DNA of 64,000 nt from Roseovarius litorisediminis (GCF_900172295.1 NZ_FWFL01000009.1:1-64000); one strand, 5' to 3'; numbered from the stretch's first letter, positions 45,795 through 55,756 are shown. Translations and numbers: made by a program. The notes: a model not told the origin generated them from the sequence alone.

Positions 45795-46487
45795 CTAGGC
45801 TGTCAGCAAATCGTCAACCCACCGTGGAACGATTTCTGACGCGGGGCCCAGGAAGCGCTGATCGAAGTCGCGTGCATTGGCTGATGGCTCCAGGTTCAAT
45901 TCAACCGTCCGCGCGCCCATCCGGCGCGCGTGCTGCGCATAAGCAGCCGCCGGATAGACCTGCCCCGAGGTGCCGATAGAGGCAAAGATGTCAGCAGAGG
46001 CAAGGGCCGGGTCTATGACCGACATCCCATAAGGTACTTCGCCAAACCAAACGATATCCGGCCTTGTCGTCTGTTTCTTACAGGCCGGACATGTATCCGA
46101 GGGCCGCATTTCCATAGGCGCTTTCCAGCGAAACCCGCAGACCTGACACAGCGCACCCGTCAGCGCGCCGTGCATCTGCACGACATTTCGGCTTCCGGCC
46201 CGGTCGTGCAGGTCATCCACATTCTGGGTAATGATCAGCACATCCCCATCAAACCCGGCTTCCAACCGCGCCAGAGCCAGATGTGCCGCATTGGGCTGTG
46301 CCTGCACTGCCTGTGCACGGCGGGTATTGTAAAACCGGTGGACCAAAGCGGGATCACGGGCAAAAGCCTCGGGCGTTGCCACATCCTCGATCCGGTGTTT
46401 TGCCCATAACCCGCCTTCGTCGCGAAATGTTCCAAGTCCGCTTTCGGCAGAAATGCCCGCTCCTGTGAGTATAACTATTTTTTTCAT
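45795..46487 (-). CDS. cobB: NAD-dependent protein deacylase (sirtuin, CobB type)
   Basis: A 230-residue sirtuin that removes acyl groups from lysines. Motifs: GAGISAESGLGTFRD, TQNVDDLHDRAG, catalytic His106, and zinc Cys114, 117, 133 and 136. The YNTRR segment has Tyr53 and Arg56, the YxxR pair that favours succinyl and malonyl removal. Start ATG 46487; the longer frame is noncoding. Confidence 0.93.
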   Translation of the reverse strand: MKKIVILTGAGISAESGLGTFRDEGGLWAKHRIEDVATPEAFARDPALVHRFYNTRRAQAVQAQPNAAHLALARLEAGFDGDVLIITQNVDDLHDRAGSRNVVQMHGALTGALCQVCGFRWKAPMEMRPSDTCPACKKQTTRPDIVWFGEVPYGMSVIDPALASADIFASIGTSGQVYPAAAYAQHARRMGARTVELNLEPSANARDFDQRFLGPASEIVPRWVDDLLTA

Positions 46488-46580
46488 GCCGTAGTTTCGC
46501 TGAATTTTCCGAATAAAGTCAAAGCTGAGCTTCGGTGCGAGGGTTGAAAAATAGATTGAACCAATAGCCGGGATTTTCCA

Positions 46581-46949
46581 ATGTTTCGTGATACGAACCC
46601 AATTCATGAGTTTCGTGGCCCTTTGGGAATCCCTGTGCAGATCGGCGGTTCTCTGATTGTTCTGGCACTCTTTGATCTTTCCACTTCAGGTGGGAATTTC
46701 GCGTGAACGCTGACCTTTGCCGCGATGCTGATCGTTGCGATATTCCTGCACGAAATGGGACATGCCTGGGCCGTTGTTTTTCGGTCTGCGCGCCCGGCAG
46801 GGAACAACACGCCAGTAAGGTTGCTAACCGACTACGCCCCGCAATCCGGCAAGCATCATATACCAGACCCTTACTATACGCACGATTTTGAGGGAACGCT
46901 TGACCTGATTGAACAGGCAGTAAAGGGCCTGAACGCTGCAATAGGTTGA
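46581..46949 (+). pseudogene. Composite pseudogene: M50 site-2-protease head joined to a low-molecular-weight phosphatase tail
   Basis: Frame from ATG 46581: MFRDTNPIHEFRGPLGIPVQ, a clear start of an M50 site-2-like protease, then a TGA at 46704-46706, then in the same frame TLTFAAMLIVAIFLHEMGHAW with the zinc motif HEMGH. From about codon 75 it changes to VRLLTDYAPQSGKHHIPDPYY and DFEGTLDLIEQAVKG, the C-terminal third of a low-molecular-weight protein tyrosine phosphatase. The phosphatase active site (CxxxxxR) is missing. It is a fusion of two remnants, so non-functional. Confidence 0.85.
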
Positions 46950-47137
46950 TCCTGATATGGCGGGTTCCAGACCGAATATCGGGCTTTTGCGTAAAAATCC
47001 TCCCAAGCCTGTAAATCAAGGTTTCAGGTTTTCCGAAACGACTGTTTAGCGCAGAGAAAAACAAGGGAGACTGGCGCGCAAATCGCTTGCTCGAGAAGGG
47101 AGTCAGGCGCATTCCAGTGGGTAAGGAGATATTGCTG
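46950..47137. other. Intergenic region upstream of the HpsN-like gene
   Basis: Some 190 bp with AAGGAG at 47123-47128 in front of the next start. No palindrome or promoter of known type was recognised. Confidence 0.5.
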
Positions 47138-48436
47138 ATGGCCCTGACCTACCTGAAAACTGCCCCCGGAGAGCCACCACAAACGGCCGCTGACATTGTT
47201 GACACCGTGCAGGTGATGCTGGCACGGCTGAAGGCAGGTGGCGCACAAGTGGCACTGGAATATGCCCACACGCTGGATGGCTGGCAGGGCGGGATCACCG
47301 TCACGAGCGACCAGATCGTGGCGGCGATTGAAGCAGTGCCGCAGGCTCTCAAGGACGACATCCAGTGGGCGCATGACAATATCTCGCGTTTTGCCGAAGC
47401 TCAGCGCGCGACAGCGCAGGACATGCAGGTAGAACTGCGCCCAGGTCTGATTGCCGGACAGCGACAAATTCCGCTGCAGGCGGCGGGCTGCTATGTGCCG
47501 GGCGGTCGCTATACCCATATCGCATCCGCATTGATGTCAATCGGCACTGCACGCGTGGCAGGTGTACCTGACATCACGGCAGTTTCGCCCCCAAACGGGG
47601 CCGAGGGCATTCCGGCCGCAATGCTATATGCCATGAACCTTGCCGGCGCGACACGCATCCTGACCATTGGCGGCGTGCAAGGGATTGCCGCGATGGCCTT
47701 TGGCATGTTTGGCGCCCCAAGGGCAGATATCCTGGTCGGGCCTGGCAATGCCTATGTGGCCGAGGCCAAGCGCCAGCTTTACGGCCCGATTGGCATTGAT
47801 ATGTTTGCGGGCCCCACCGATAGCCTTGTGCTCGCCGATGAAACCGCTGATCCTGAAACCGTTTCTGTCGACCTGGTCGGTCAAGCAGAGCACGGGGCAA
47901 ATTCACCGGTCTGGCTTGCCACCACTCACAAATCACTGGCCGATCAGGTTTTGGCACGGGTGCCGGCTCTGATCGCTGATCTACCCGAGCCAAACCGGCA
48001 AGCCGCGCTGACCGCCTGGACTAACCTGGCTGAAATTGTACTGTGCGACAGCGCGGAAGAGATGGCGCACTATGCGGATGAAAAAGCGCCCGAGCATCTG
48101 CACGTACAGGCACGCGACCTGCCGTGGTGGCGCGAGCGTCTCAGGGCCTATGGTTCACTTTTTCTGGGAGAAGAAACGACCGTGGCATTTGGCGACAAGG
48201 CCGCAGGCCCCAACCACGTTTTGCCCACCAGTGGAGCCGCTCGTTATACAGGGGGGCTGTCAGTACATAAATTCCTGAAAACCGTGACCTGGCAACAGGT
48301 AGATCAACGCACTCTGCCCGATCTGGCCCGTGTCACCGCCAGCCTCAGCCGTGCCGAACGTATGGAGGGACATGCCCGTTCGGCCGATATCCGGTTGCCC
48401 AAGACGGCACCCGGGAAGCGGGCTGCAAACGACTGA
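47138..48436 (+). CDS. hpsN: Sulfopropanediol 3-dehydrogenase (HpsN), a HisD-family enzyme
   Basis: A 432-residue zinc and NAD enzyme of the histidinol dehydrogenase family. Traits that match HpsN rather than HisD are AAGCYVPGGRYTHIASALM, GVQGIAAMAFGMFG, VDLVGQAEHGANSPVWLAT and SGAARYTGGLSVHKFLKTVTWQ. HpsN oxidises (R)-2,3-dihydroxypropane-1-sulfonate twice to (R)-sulfolactate. Two enzymes of cysteate degradation lie behind it, which supports the sulfonate reading. AAGGAG precedes ATG 47138. The real hisD is elsewhere. Confidence 0.83.
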   Translation: MALTYLKTAPGEPPQTAADIVDTVQVMLARLKAGGAQVALEYAHTLDGWQGGITVTSDQIVAAIEAVPQALKDDIQWAHDNISRFAEAQRATAQDMQVELRPGLIAGQRQIPLQAAGCYVPGGRYTHIASALMSIGTARVAGVPDITAVSPPNGAEGIPAAMLYAMNLAGATRILTIGGVQGIAAMAFGMFGAPRADILVGPGNAYVAEAKRQLYGPIGIDMFAGPTDSLVLADETADPETVSVDLVGQAEHGANSPVWLATTHKSLADQVLARVPALIADLPEPNRQAALTAWTNLAEIVLCDSAEEMAHYADEKAPEHLHVQARDLPWWRERLRAYGSLFLGEETTVAFGDKAAGPNHVLPTSGAARYTGGLSVHKFLKTVTWQQVDQRTLPDLARVTASLSRAERMEGHARSADIRLPKTAPGKRAAND

Positions 48437-48489
48437 TCCCACTACGCTTGAACAAACACTGCTTCAGGATCAGCGAAAGGCCGGTCGCG

Positions 48490-49422
48490 TCATACGGTCA
48501 AGGCCCTGACACCGGCCACAGAAATCGCCGCCGCATCATATTGCAATCGCACCCAGGCTGCATCGGTCAGGTCGTTGCCTCCGGTGCGCGTCCGTACCAA
48601 TCTGATGTTTAACCGCGTAGCGGGCAATTGGCCGGACAGGTCCACCAGTTCGCCGCGCTCCAGCGACTCGTGCGCCACCGAGCGGGGCAGCCAGCCGATC
48701 CCCAGCCCCTGCCGGATAAACTGTAGCACCGCCGGTGTCAGCCCGGTTTCGGCCACGTTATAGGTTGTCGTCTCGCGCGACAGCTGGGGCAGAATATGCA
48801 TTCTTAAAACCTCGCCCAGATAGATGTCAGCAGGATAGGTGATCAATGGCAGATCCCTGCGCGCCAACGCCTCGCGTATCGTGTCATGATCGCGCAGATT
48901 ACCAACCGGAATCAGGCCATCCACACCAAGAGGTATCTGCTCGAACAGGCCAATGTCGAATTCCAGCGCATCCTCGGCGGTCTCGTATACCAGCCCAAAA
49001 TCCACCTCCTGACGCAAAAGCATCAGATGGCAGGCACTGCGCGTGCCTGAGCGTATCCGCAGTTCAACATCCCGGCTTTGGCCCAGACTGCGCGCCAGCC
49101 CGGGCGACACCATGGTTGTCAGCGCATGTTGGCATCCCAGCGACAGACGTTTGCGGTGCTGACCGTGGATATCCGACAGGCCCAATCGCAATTCCCGAAA
49201 GCGTCTTGCCGCCTCGCGCAATTCGAACTCCATCATCCGGACATGCGGCAGCAAGGTGACTGGCTTGCGATCCCGGTCAAACAGCGCGCAACCAAGTGCA
49301 TGTTCAATGCTCCGAATCCGGCGAGTAAAGGCCGAGGCCGTCAGATACCGGCGCTCTGCGGCGGCGCTGAACGATCCCGTATCAAGCACCGCCAGAATAT
49401 CTTCGATCCACTCAAGTCTCAT
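48490..49422 (-). CDS. LysR family regulator of the sulfonate module
   Basis: A 310-residue LysR protein with a helix-turn-helix in residues 4-60 ([32 protein letters not shown]) and an effector domain. It lies between hpsN (convergent) and the cuyA-like gene (divergent, 106 bp). CuyR-type regulators of this kind are found next to cuyA. Start ATG 49422; a longer frame to 49830 is not supported. Confidence 0.88.
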   Translation of the reverse strand: MRLEWIEDILAVLDTGSFSAAAERRYLTASAFTRRIRSIEHALGCALFDRDRKPVTLLPHVRMMEFELREAARRFRELRLGLSDIHGQHRKRLSLGCQHALTTMVSPGLARSLGQSRDVELRIRSGTRSACHLMLLRQEVDFGLVYETAEDALEFDIGLFEQIPLGVDGLIPVGNLRDHDTIREALARRDLPLITYPADIYLGEVLRMHILPQLSRETTTYNVAETGLTPAVLQFIRQGLGIGWLPRSVAHESLERGELVDLSGQLPATRLNIRLVRTRTGGNDLTDAAWVRLQYDAAAISVAGVRALTV

Positions 49423-49431
49423 GCACGATCC

Positions 49432-49454
49432 TAACTTGCAATTTCCGCAAGTTA
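49432..49454. promoter_or_regulatory. Perfect palindromic operator between lysR and cuyA
   Basis: TAACTTGC-N7-GCAAGTTA (49432-49439 and 49447-49454), eight-base arms with a seven-base spacer, contains a T-N11-A pair as LysR sites do. It lies ten bases from the lysR start and 75 from cuyA, the typical place for autoregulation and divergent activation. Further downstream, ATTTCGAAAT (49463-49472) may be an activation half-site. Confidence 0.75.
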
Positions 49455-49528
49455 AAGTCGATATTTCGAAATTGTATGCGAGAACGAGATGTGGTTTCTT
49501 TCGCAAAAAGAAAGTTAAGGAGTCTGCA

Positions 49529-50533
49529 ATGAATCTCGCCAAATTTCCCCGCGTCCACCTTGCCCACCTGCCCACCCCGCTGGAACTGATGCCGCGCCTT
49601 TCCGAACACCTGGGCGGGCCAGAAATCTGGATCAAACGGGACGATTGCACCGGGCTTTCGACCGGCGGCAACAAGACCCGTAAACTGGAATTTCTGATGG
49701 CCGAAGCGCAGGCGCAAGGCGCTGATATTGTACTGACCCAAGGGGCCACCCAATCCAACCACGCCCGCCAGACCGCAGCGGCGGCCGCCAAACTGGGCAT
49801 GGATTGCCATATCCTGCTGGAGGACCGCACTGGCTATAACTATGACAATTACAAATATAACGGCAACGTCCTGCTGGACCACCTGCACGGTGCAACGATG
49901 GAACATCGCGGCCCCGATCTGGATATGAACGCCGAAATGGAAGCCGTGGCCGACAAATTCCGCGCCGAAGGCCGCAATGCCTATACCATCCCCGGCGGTG
50001 GCTCGAACGCCACGGGCGCGCTAGGCTATGTCAATTGTGCTTTGGAAATGCTGGGCCAGTTTGTCACCACCGGCCTGAACGTAGATCACATCGTGCATGC
50101 CACCGGCAGCGCGGGCACGCAGGCGGGGCTGATTACCGGCCTAAAAGCCATGAACGCCAACATTCCCCTGCTGGGCATCGGCGTACGCGCACCCAAAGCC
50201 AAGCAAGAGGAAAATGTCTATAATCTGGCTGTCAAAACCGCCGAGAAGCTGGGCTGCCCTGGTGTTGTCGCGCGTGAAGATGTCGTGGCCAATACCGACT
50301 ACGTTGGTCCCGGCTACGGTATGCCAGGCGATGATACCCTGGAAGCCATAGATATCTTCGCAAGAACCGAGGCGATTCTACTGGATCCGGTCTATTCTGC
50401 CAAAGGGGCTGCCGGACTGATTGACCTGTGCCGCAAAGGCCATTTCAAAAAGGGTGAAAAGGTGGTGTTCCTTCATACCGGCGGCGCCATTGGTCTGGCC
50501 GGCTACAGCCACTGTTTTAACGTTCCAAAATGA
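49529..50533 (+). CDS. cuyA: L-cysteate sulfo-lyase (CuyA), D-cysteine desulfhydrase family
   Basis: A 334-residue PLP enzyme that splits L-cysteate into pyruvate, ammonia and sulfite. Core: [21 protein letters not shown] with the PLP lysine, [36 protein letters not shown] and [13 protein letters not shown]. The closest family members are CuyA of marine Roseobacter and D-cysteine desulfhydrase. The neighbourhood (LysR, HpsN) favours CuyA. AAGGAG precedes ATG 49529. It overlaps the next gene by four bases. Confidence 0.85.
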   Translation: MNLAKFPRVHLAHLPTPLELMPRLSEHLGGPEIWIKRDDCTGLSTGGNKTRKLEFLMAEAQAQGADIVLTQGATQSNHARQTAAAAAKLGMDCHILLEDRTGYNYDNYKYNGNVLLDHLHGATMEHRGPDLDMNAEMEAVADKFRAEGRNAYTIPGGGSNATGALGYVNCALEMLGQFVTTGLNVDHIVHATGSAGTQAGLITGLKAMNANIPLLGIGVRAPKAKQEENVYNLAVKTAEKLGCPGVVAREDVVANTDYVGPGYGMPGDDTLEAIDIFARTEAILLDPVYSAKGAAGLIDLCRKGHFKKGEKVVFLHTGGAIGLAGYSHCFNVPK

Positions 50534-51210
50534 AACCGGTCGGCGTGCTTGGCGGGATGGGCCCCGAAGCGACCATCGCGCTGATGCAAAAGGTACTGCG
50601 TGCGGTGCCTGCGACGGACGATGCTGATCACATACCGCTGATCGTGCATCAGAACCCGCAGGTGCCAAGCCGCATCAAGGCGCTGATCGAAGGCACCGGG
50701 CCCAGCCCTGCACCGGTGCTGGTACAAATGGCATGCGACCTGAAACTGGCCGGCGCGCAAGCGCTGGCCATGCCTTGCAATACTGCACACCACTATGCCC
50801 ACTCTGTGGCTGGCGCAACCGACCTGCCCTTTTTGAACATGCTGGAACTGACAGCGCAGACGCTGGCCGCGTCCGGCGCGAAAAGAATCGGCATGCTGGC
50901 CTCGCCCGCCACGCGAATTGCAGGGGTCTTTGATATGCCCTTTGCCGCCAATGGGCTGACCGCTGTAACTGCCCCGGATGACACTGCAATCCTGTCACTC
51001 ATTCGTTCCGTCAAGGCTGGGCAAAGCAGTGACCAGCTTGGGTTAGCGCTACACGCAGAGGCGACAAAACTGCTTGACGCGGGCGCCGACCATCTGCTGA
51101 TCGCCTGCACGGAATTGTCGCTGTTGACCGAATTTCTACCCGACGGCGCAGACTGGTCTGACAGCCTTGATTGCCTTACTGCCGCAATTGTTGAGTTTTC
51201 CGCACATTAG
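50530..51210 (+). CDS. Aspartate/glutamate racemase family protein (candidate cysteate racemase)
   Basis: A 226-residue PLP-independent racemase. The two catalytic Cys are in MPCNTAHHY and IACTELSLL; the N-terminus [13 protein letters not shown] is typical. It overlaps cuyA by four bases, so it is coupled to it. Cysteate is a close analogue of aspartate, so conversion between D- and L-cysteate for CuyA is a natural guess. Confidence 0.85.
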   Translation: MKPVGVLGGMGPEATIALMQKVLRAVPATDDADHIPLIVHQNPQVPSRIKALIEGTGPSPAPVLVQMACDLKLAGAQALAMPCNTAHHYAHSVAGATDLPFLNMLELTAQTLAASGAKRIGMLASPATRIAGVFDMPFAANGLTAVTAPDDTAILSLIRSVKAGQSSDQLGLALHAEATKLLDAGADHLLIACTELSLLTEFLPDGADWSDSLDCLTAAIVEFSAH

Positions 51211-51255
51211 AGCGTTTTGCGATCAAGCTGCATCACTGCTGTATCTTGAAACGCT
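51211..51255. repeat. Intergenic inverted repeat after the racemase
   Basis: AGCGTTT (51211-51217) and AAACGCT (51249-51255), with inner TCAAG and CTTGA. The AGCGTTT...AAACGCT pattern resembles dispersed intergenic palindromes of alphaproteobacteria. It may also act as a terminator between convergent genes, but has no T-run. Confidence 0.5.
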
Positions 51256-51588
51256 TTAGACCGATTTTGCGGTTACTTTTTCAATGTGGATACGCATCTC
51301 TTCAGCTTCACGTCGCGCCTCGCGCAACCCGTCCATCGTGGCAGCCAATTCGGCCTCTGTCTGGCTTAACTGATTGGTCAGTTCGGCCTCGCGCTGCTGA
51401 AGATATGTAATCGCCTGATCGCGGGTTTCTTCGGCCTCGTGCAGTTCTTGCGCCATTTTCTCCAGCTCACCCACGTCCGATTGCGATACGCGGATAAACT
51501 TGTGAACCAGCCAGTTGGCAAACCAACCCATGCAAAACGCCACAAACAGCACGATGGCAGTGGCGATGATAAACTCAGTTCTGTTCAT
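51256..51588 (-). CDS. Membrane-anchored coiled-coil protein
   Basis: A 110-residue protein with one N-terminal membrane helix (about 5-28) and a long heptad-like coiled coil (45-105, ELEKMAQELHEAEETRD...). Start ATG 51588 overlaps the end of the OmpA-like gene by 14 bases, so the two are coupled. The size and order suggest an envelope partner of that protein. Function unknown. Confidence 0.75.
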   Translation of the reverse strand: MNRTEFIIATAIVLFVAFCMGWFANWLVHKFIRVSQSDVGELEKMAQELHEAEETRDQAITYLQQREAELTNQLSQTEAELAATMDGLREARREAEEMRIHIEKVTAKSV

Positions 51589-53512
51589 CTGGCGTGTCTT
51601 CCTGGTTAGGGCTCTCTGCCCCTTCTTCAACCGGTTCCTCAAGGCTTTCAAGACCTGTCTGCCGTTCCTTTACAGGTTCGGGACGGATCAGACGAAATTC
51701 GATCCGGCGATTGGCCTCGCGCCCGCCTTCACTATCGTTATCGGCAATTGGCTGGCTTTCGCCATACCCCTTCGCCGAGATCGACGAGGTCAGAACCCTG
51801 CGCAACCGCAATTCGTTCAGAACCGCATTTGCCCGCGCCTGGCTAAGTTGCTGGTTCATAATTTCGCGCCCCTGGCTATCTGTATGACCGCCAATTTCCA
51901 TGCGAATCTCGCCGCATTTCTTCAGGACCTTGGCGATGTCGTCCATGATAGACGCACCGCTTGAGTCGATCGTCGAAGAACCCGGCTCGAAATTGATTTT
52001 TCGGGTCAGCTGTATTTCGGCGATCTGTTCTTCGCATTCATCCGGCGTCGGAATACCGGCAACTGGATCAAGTGCTTTTTTGTAGGTCACATCGATAGAA
52101 AATTTTTCAGCTTCCCCCAGCTTTTCGGACAAAAACTGCGAGATCAGCGCGCTTGCCTCTTTGCGACCGGTATTGCCACGCACACTCAGGCTGTCTGGCG
52201 TAACAGTCACGGCCCCGTTTGACAGGTAGGAAAGGGTCTCCAGCCCGGTCAGGATGCGAAGTGGCCAGTCCTGTGGCAAACCTTCCGCCACGCGCGCTGT
52301 TGTATGAACCGAGTCCGAGGTAAAGCGCGCCCTAGCGAAACTATCAACCGTTTCACGGGTCAGTTCACTTCCAACCCGGCCCCTGATCTGCACCAACCCT
52401 TCAGGCGACAAAGTGGCGACGAACTCGGGTGCAACCGGCGCACTTTCATCAGGTGGTTCCGGTAATACCGCATGCAGGGCAAATACTTCGGGCAGAGTGT
52501 TTTCCAGCCGCCCAACAACGTCATCAAATGTGCGTTGCGGTGTTCCTTCGCTGGCCAGCAACGAAATATCTGCATCCGAAATTGTTAGACTCCCGCTCCC
52601 TAGCTCTGCAAGCGCTGCAATGGCCTGCACCGAGGCCGCCCCCCACTGAGGTGAAGGAACTCCAAGTCCGATTGTACACTCGGCCTTTACCTGCAGACCG
52701 GCCTTGCCGGCAGCGCTCAGAATTTCTTGACGGGCCTCTTCGGTATCTGCGGAACAGGCATCAAACCGGGCGTTGCCGTCCTCAATCAGAAATCTAAGCG
52801 TAAAAGGCGTGATAACAGGCCGTGGTGCAGAAATATTCAAAGCCAGCCGAACATCATCGGGGATTCGGCGGGCCAATTCAGTCTCGACTTTCGCCTTGTC
52901 TTCTGCGCTGTCGGCCATGGCCGTAATCTGAACCCGTTCGGCGTCTACCGAAATTTTTGTACGAGGCAGGTCTTCAAGTGATTTCACCGCATAGCCCAAA
53001 GCACGCGGCCAGGTTCTGGGTTGGGGATAATCAGCTGATTCCAACAAATCAGCCACCTTCGCACCACCCGTAATCTTTGATATATCTTGCAACAACTTTT
53101 CACGGTCCGTCGCAGCCGGGATCAGCCCGATCAAAGAAATACCATGGTCATTTCTTAAAATTTCAACCGAAAACCTTGGTGGTGTGACATCGGCCGTATC
53201 TTCGACCAACATCTGGTCGATTACCCGAGCGGCATCTACAACGGTACCGGCAACCGAAAGGGCCTTGAAGCGCGTTGCTTCACTTGGGGCCGTGCCACCT
53301 AGAAAAATCTGCAAACCATCCGCATCTACTTCGGTCCAGACTAGGCCGTTTTTATCCAGCGTGTCGCGCACCGAAACACGCGAATTATCTTCGATGACAG
53401 TTACCGAAAACCTCGCTGCGACAAGGCACAGAACCGCAGCCACCAGAAAGGTCGCGGAAATCGCAAAAATCGAAGACAGGCGCATCAGAGGGGCCGTTTT
53501 TTTGTTACTCAT
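51575..53512 (-). CDS. OmpA-family protein with BON-like repeats
   Basis: A 645-residue envelope protein. One N-terminal membrane helix (12-33), then several BON-like modules (about 40-300), then a linker, and a C-terminal OmpA peptidoglycan-binding domain (about 510-620) with GGHTDSQGREIMNQQLSQARANAV. A Pro/Glu-rich tail ends it. It would span the periplasm and tie membrane to cell wall. Confidence 0.88.
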   Translation of the reverse strand: MSNKKTAPLMRLSSIFAISATFLVAAVLCLVAARFSVTVIEDNSRVSVRDTLDKNGLVWTEVDADGLQIFLGGTAPSEATRFKALSVAGTVVDAARVIDQMLVEDTADVTPPRFSVEILRNDHGISLIGLIPAATDREKLLQDISKITGGAKVADLLESADYPQPRTWPRALGYAVKSLEDLPRTKISVDAERVQITAMADSAEDKAKVETELARRIPDDVRLALNISAPRPVITPFTLRFLIEDGNARFDACSADTEEARQEILSAAGKAGLQVKAECTIGLGVPSPQWGAASVQAIAALAELGSGSLTISDADISLLASEGTPQRTFDDVVGRLENTLPEVFALHAVLPEPPDESAPVAPEFVATLSPEGLVQIRGRVGSELTRETVDSFARARFTSDSVHTTARVAEGLPQDWPLRILTGLETLSYLSNGAVTVTPDSLSVRGNTGRKEASALISQFLSEKLGEAEKFSIDVTYKKALDPVAGIPTPDECEEQIAEIQLTRKINFEPGSSTIDSSGASIMDDIAKVLKKCGEIRMEIGGHTDSQGREIMNQQLSQARANAVLNELRLRRVLTSSISAKGYGESQPIADNDSEGGREANRRIEFRLIRPEPVKERQTGLESLEEPVEEGAESPNQEDTPDEQN

Positions 53513-53544
53513 AAGTCTTTAGGCGGTGAAGGCACCAAGTTCAA

Positions 53545-54510
53545 TCACAGGAGAAGCGCTACGGCGAAAAACAGCATAGGCAGAAAGCCGGCGTTGCGAT
53601 TCGACCGAAACAGCCGTAGCAGACCCGCGTTGTCAGAAGCGTCGAAATGGCGGAGTTGCCATTGCAGGTGCCAACCCAGGGCCCAGGGGCCGCAAATGGC
53701 CACCAGCAATGCCAGAAACCGCCCATCCGGAACGGCCATGATGACCGCCCCGGCCTGCAACGATACGGTCGCCACAAGAAACCAACGCAACCATTTTGGA
53801 GTATTTTCACCAAACAGGCGTGCAGTGGATTTGACCCCGATCAGCGCATCATCCTCGGCATCCTGATGGGCATAGATCGTGTCATAAAACAGAGTCCAGG
53901 CAATACCCGAAACGTAAAGGATAACGGCAGGCAACTCCAACCGGCCGGTATGGGCGGTCCAGGCCAGCAAAGCCCCCCAGTTGAAAGCCAGCCCCAGAAA
54001 AACCTGCGGCCACCACGTAAAACGTTTTGCAAATGGATAAATTGCCACTGGCAGCAGCGACAGAACACCAAGACCTATGGCCGCGATGTTAAAGGTCAGA
54101 AGGATGCCAAACGCCACAAGCGTCTGTGCCGCCAACCAGACCAGCGCCTGTTTGACCCGAACCTGCCCCGAGGGGATGGGCCGTGACGCGGTGCGTGCCA
54201 CGCTGCCGTCGATATGCCGGTCGGTGATATCGTTCCAGGTACATCCCGCCCCGCGCATCAAAAACGCGCCAAGGGCACAGCTTACAAGAATCCAAAGATC
54301 AAACCATGTGGCGCGTCCGTCATGCAACATTGCCAGCAGCAGCCCCCACCAGCAGGGCAGCAGCAGCAGCCATGTGCCAATCGGTCGGTCCGCTCGGCTG
54401 AGGCGCAGATAGGGCCGTGCGGGTGCTGGCGCCAGCCGATCAACCCAATTGTCCTGAACCGCATCGGCAACCTTGCCTGTGGCCTCTGGCGTCTGGTCAT
54501 TCCCGGTCAT
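53545..54510 (-). CDS. ubiA: 4-hydroxybenzoate polyprenyltransferase
   Basis: Membrane prenyltransferase that makes the first ubiquinone intermediate. The 321-residue protein has the metal motif NDITDRHIDG and the second YDTIYAHQDAEDD, with about eight helices. It is divergent from rsmE, 11 bp apart. Confidence 0.95.
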   Translation of the reverse strand: MTGNDQTPEATGKVADAVQDNWVDRLAPAPARPYLRLSRADRPIGTWLLLLPCWWGLLLAMLHDGRATWFDLWILVSCALGAFLMRGAGCTWNDITDRHIDGSVARTASRPIPSGQVRVKQALVWLAAQTLVAFGILLTFNIAAIGLGVLSLLPVAIYPFAKRFTWWPQVFLGLAFNWGALLAWTAHTGRLELPAVILYVSGIAWTLFYDTIYAHQDAEDDALIGVKSTARLFGENTPKWLRWFLVATVSLQAGAVIMAVPDGRFLALLVAICGPWALGWHLQWQLRHFDASDNAGLLRLFRSNRNAGFLPMLFFAVALLL

Positions 54511-54521
54511 ATGTTAGCCCC

Positions 54522-55247
54522 ATGAAAGCAGCAAAGATCAGGCTTTATGTAGAGCACCCTTTGGGGGAAGGGCAAACCATTCCTCTGACGCGTGAGCAGG
54601 CACATTATCTGTTCGGGGTGATGCGTCTGAACATCAGCGATGCGGTATCGCTGTTTAACGGGCGCGACGGCGAATGGCGCGCTGAGGTGGCCGAGGCCGG
54701 CAAGCGAAATGGCAGCCTGCGCGTCGATATGCGGACACGCCGGTTGCAGATGCCACCTGACCTGTGGCTGATGTTTGCACCGATCAAAAAAGCGCGCACC
54801 GATTTCATTGTTGAGAAGGCGACCGAGATGGGCGCCGCGCGCATCTGCCCTGTGCAGACGGATTTCACCAATGCCGAGCGTATCCGTCAGGACCGGTTGC
54901 AGGCCCATGCGATCGAGGCCGCCGAGCAATGCGGAGGCACTTATGTACCTGAGGTCTGCGAGCTGCAGCGGCTGGACCGGATGCTGCCGGGCTGGCCAGA
55001 GGATCGCCAACTGATGTTCTGCGATGAATCACTGGTTGGCGCGGCGAAAACACTGGGTAAAGCGCAGGGTGAAAAATGGGCGATCCTGATTGGCCCCGAA
55101 GGCGGCTTCTCAGACGCCGAACGTCAGCGTCTGCACAGCCTGCCCTTCGCACACGCTGTCAGCCTTGGGCCCCGCATCCTGCGCGCTGACACGGCGGCGG
55201 TGGCGGCGATGACGGTCTGGCAGCAGGCCTTGGGGGATTGGGGATGA
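54522..55247 (+). CDS. rsmE: 16S rRNA m3U1498 methyltransferase
   Basis: A 241-residue SPOUT-fold enzyme. The knot-forming motifs are LIGPEGGFSDAE and LGPRILRADTAAVAAMT. Start at ATG 54522, where the conserved N-terminal PUA-like part begins; the frame to 54417 is within the divergent promoter. It overlaps the next gene by four bases. Confidence 0.93.
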   Translation: MKAAKIRLYVEHPLGEGQTIPLTREQAHYLFGVMRLNISDAVSLFNGRDGEWRAEVAEAGKRNGSLRVDMRTRRLQMPPDLWLMFAPIKKARTDFIVEKATEMGAARICPVQTDFTNAERIRQDRLQAHAIEAAEQCGGTYVPEVCELQRLDRMLPGWPEDRQLMFCDESLVGAAKTLGKAQGEKWAILIGPEGGFSDAERQRLHSLPFAHAVSLGPRILRADTAAVAAMTVWQQALGDWG

Positions 55248-55756
55248 GCTTTATCCGCCCCGAGGCGCGCGCCGCGCTTTGGCGCTGGCGCGAGGTGCTG
55301 TTGGGGGGGGCGGTGCTGTTCCTGGGCAGTTGGTGGGCGTTTGGCACATTTGGCTTGTTGCATTGGCTGGGCTTTGCGGTGTTGGTGATGGGCGCGGTGA
55401 TGATAGCTGCGGGTATTCAGCGGGCGCGGTTTCGCATGGGGCGTGGTGGTCCGGGCATCGTCAAGGTGACCGAACGGCAAGTCACCTACTACGGCCCTCT
55501 GACCGGCGGCGTAGTGGCGATGTCAGAGATGTCCTCGCTCATCCTTGATCCAACCGCCAAACCACCGCAGTGGGTGCTTAGTCAGCCCATGCAGCCCGAT
55601 TTGACGATCCCACTTACTGCCGAAGGCGCCGAGGCGCTGTTTGATGTCTTTGCGACCCTACCTGGGATTCGCACGGAAAAGATGCTTTCAGAAATGCACC
55701 GCGACAGTGATCAACCCGTCGTGATCTGGCAACGTCCCGCCGTTTGGCTGCATTGA
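55244..55756 (+). CDS. Conserved membrane protein
   Basis: A 170-residue protein with two N-terminal helices (20-38 and 42-60) followed by a soluble domain with strands. The plan resembles a short PH-like domain on membrane helices. It overlaps rsmE as ATGA. No function known. Confidence 0.7.
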   Translation: MSFIRPEARAALWRWREVLLGGAVLFLGSWWAFGTFGLLHWLGFAVLVMGAVMIAAGIQRARFRMGRGGPGIVKVTERQVTYYGPLTGGVVAMSEMSSLILDPTAKPPQWVLSQPMQPDLTIPLTAEGAEALFDVFATLPGIRTEKMLSEMHRDSDQPVVIWQRPAVWLH

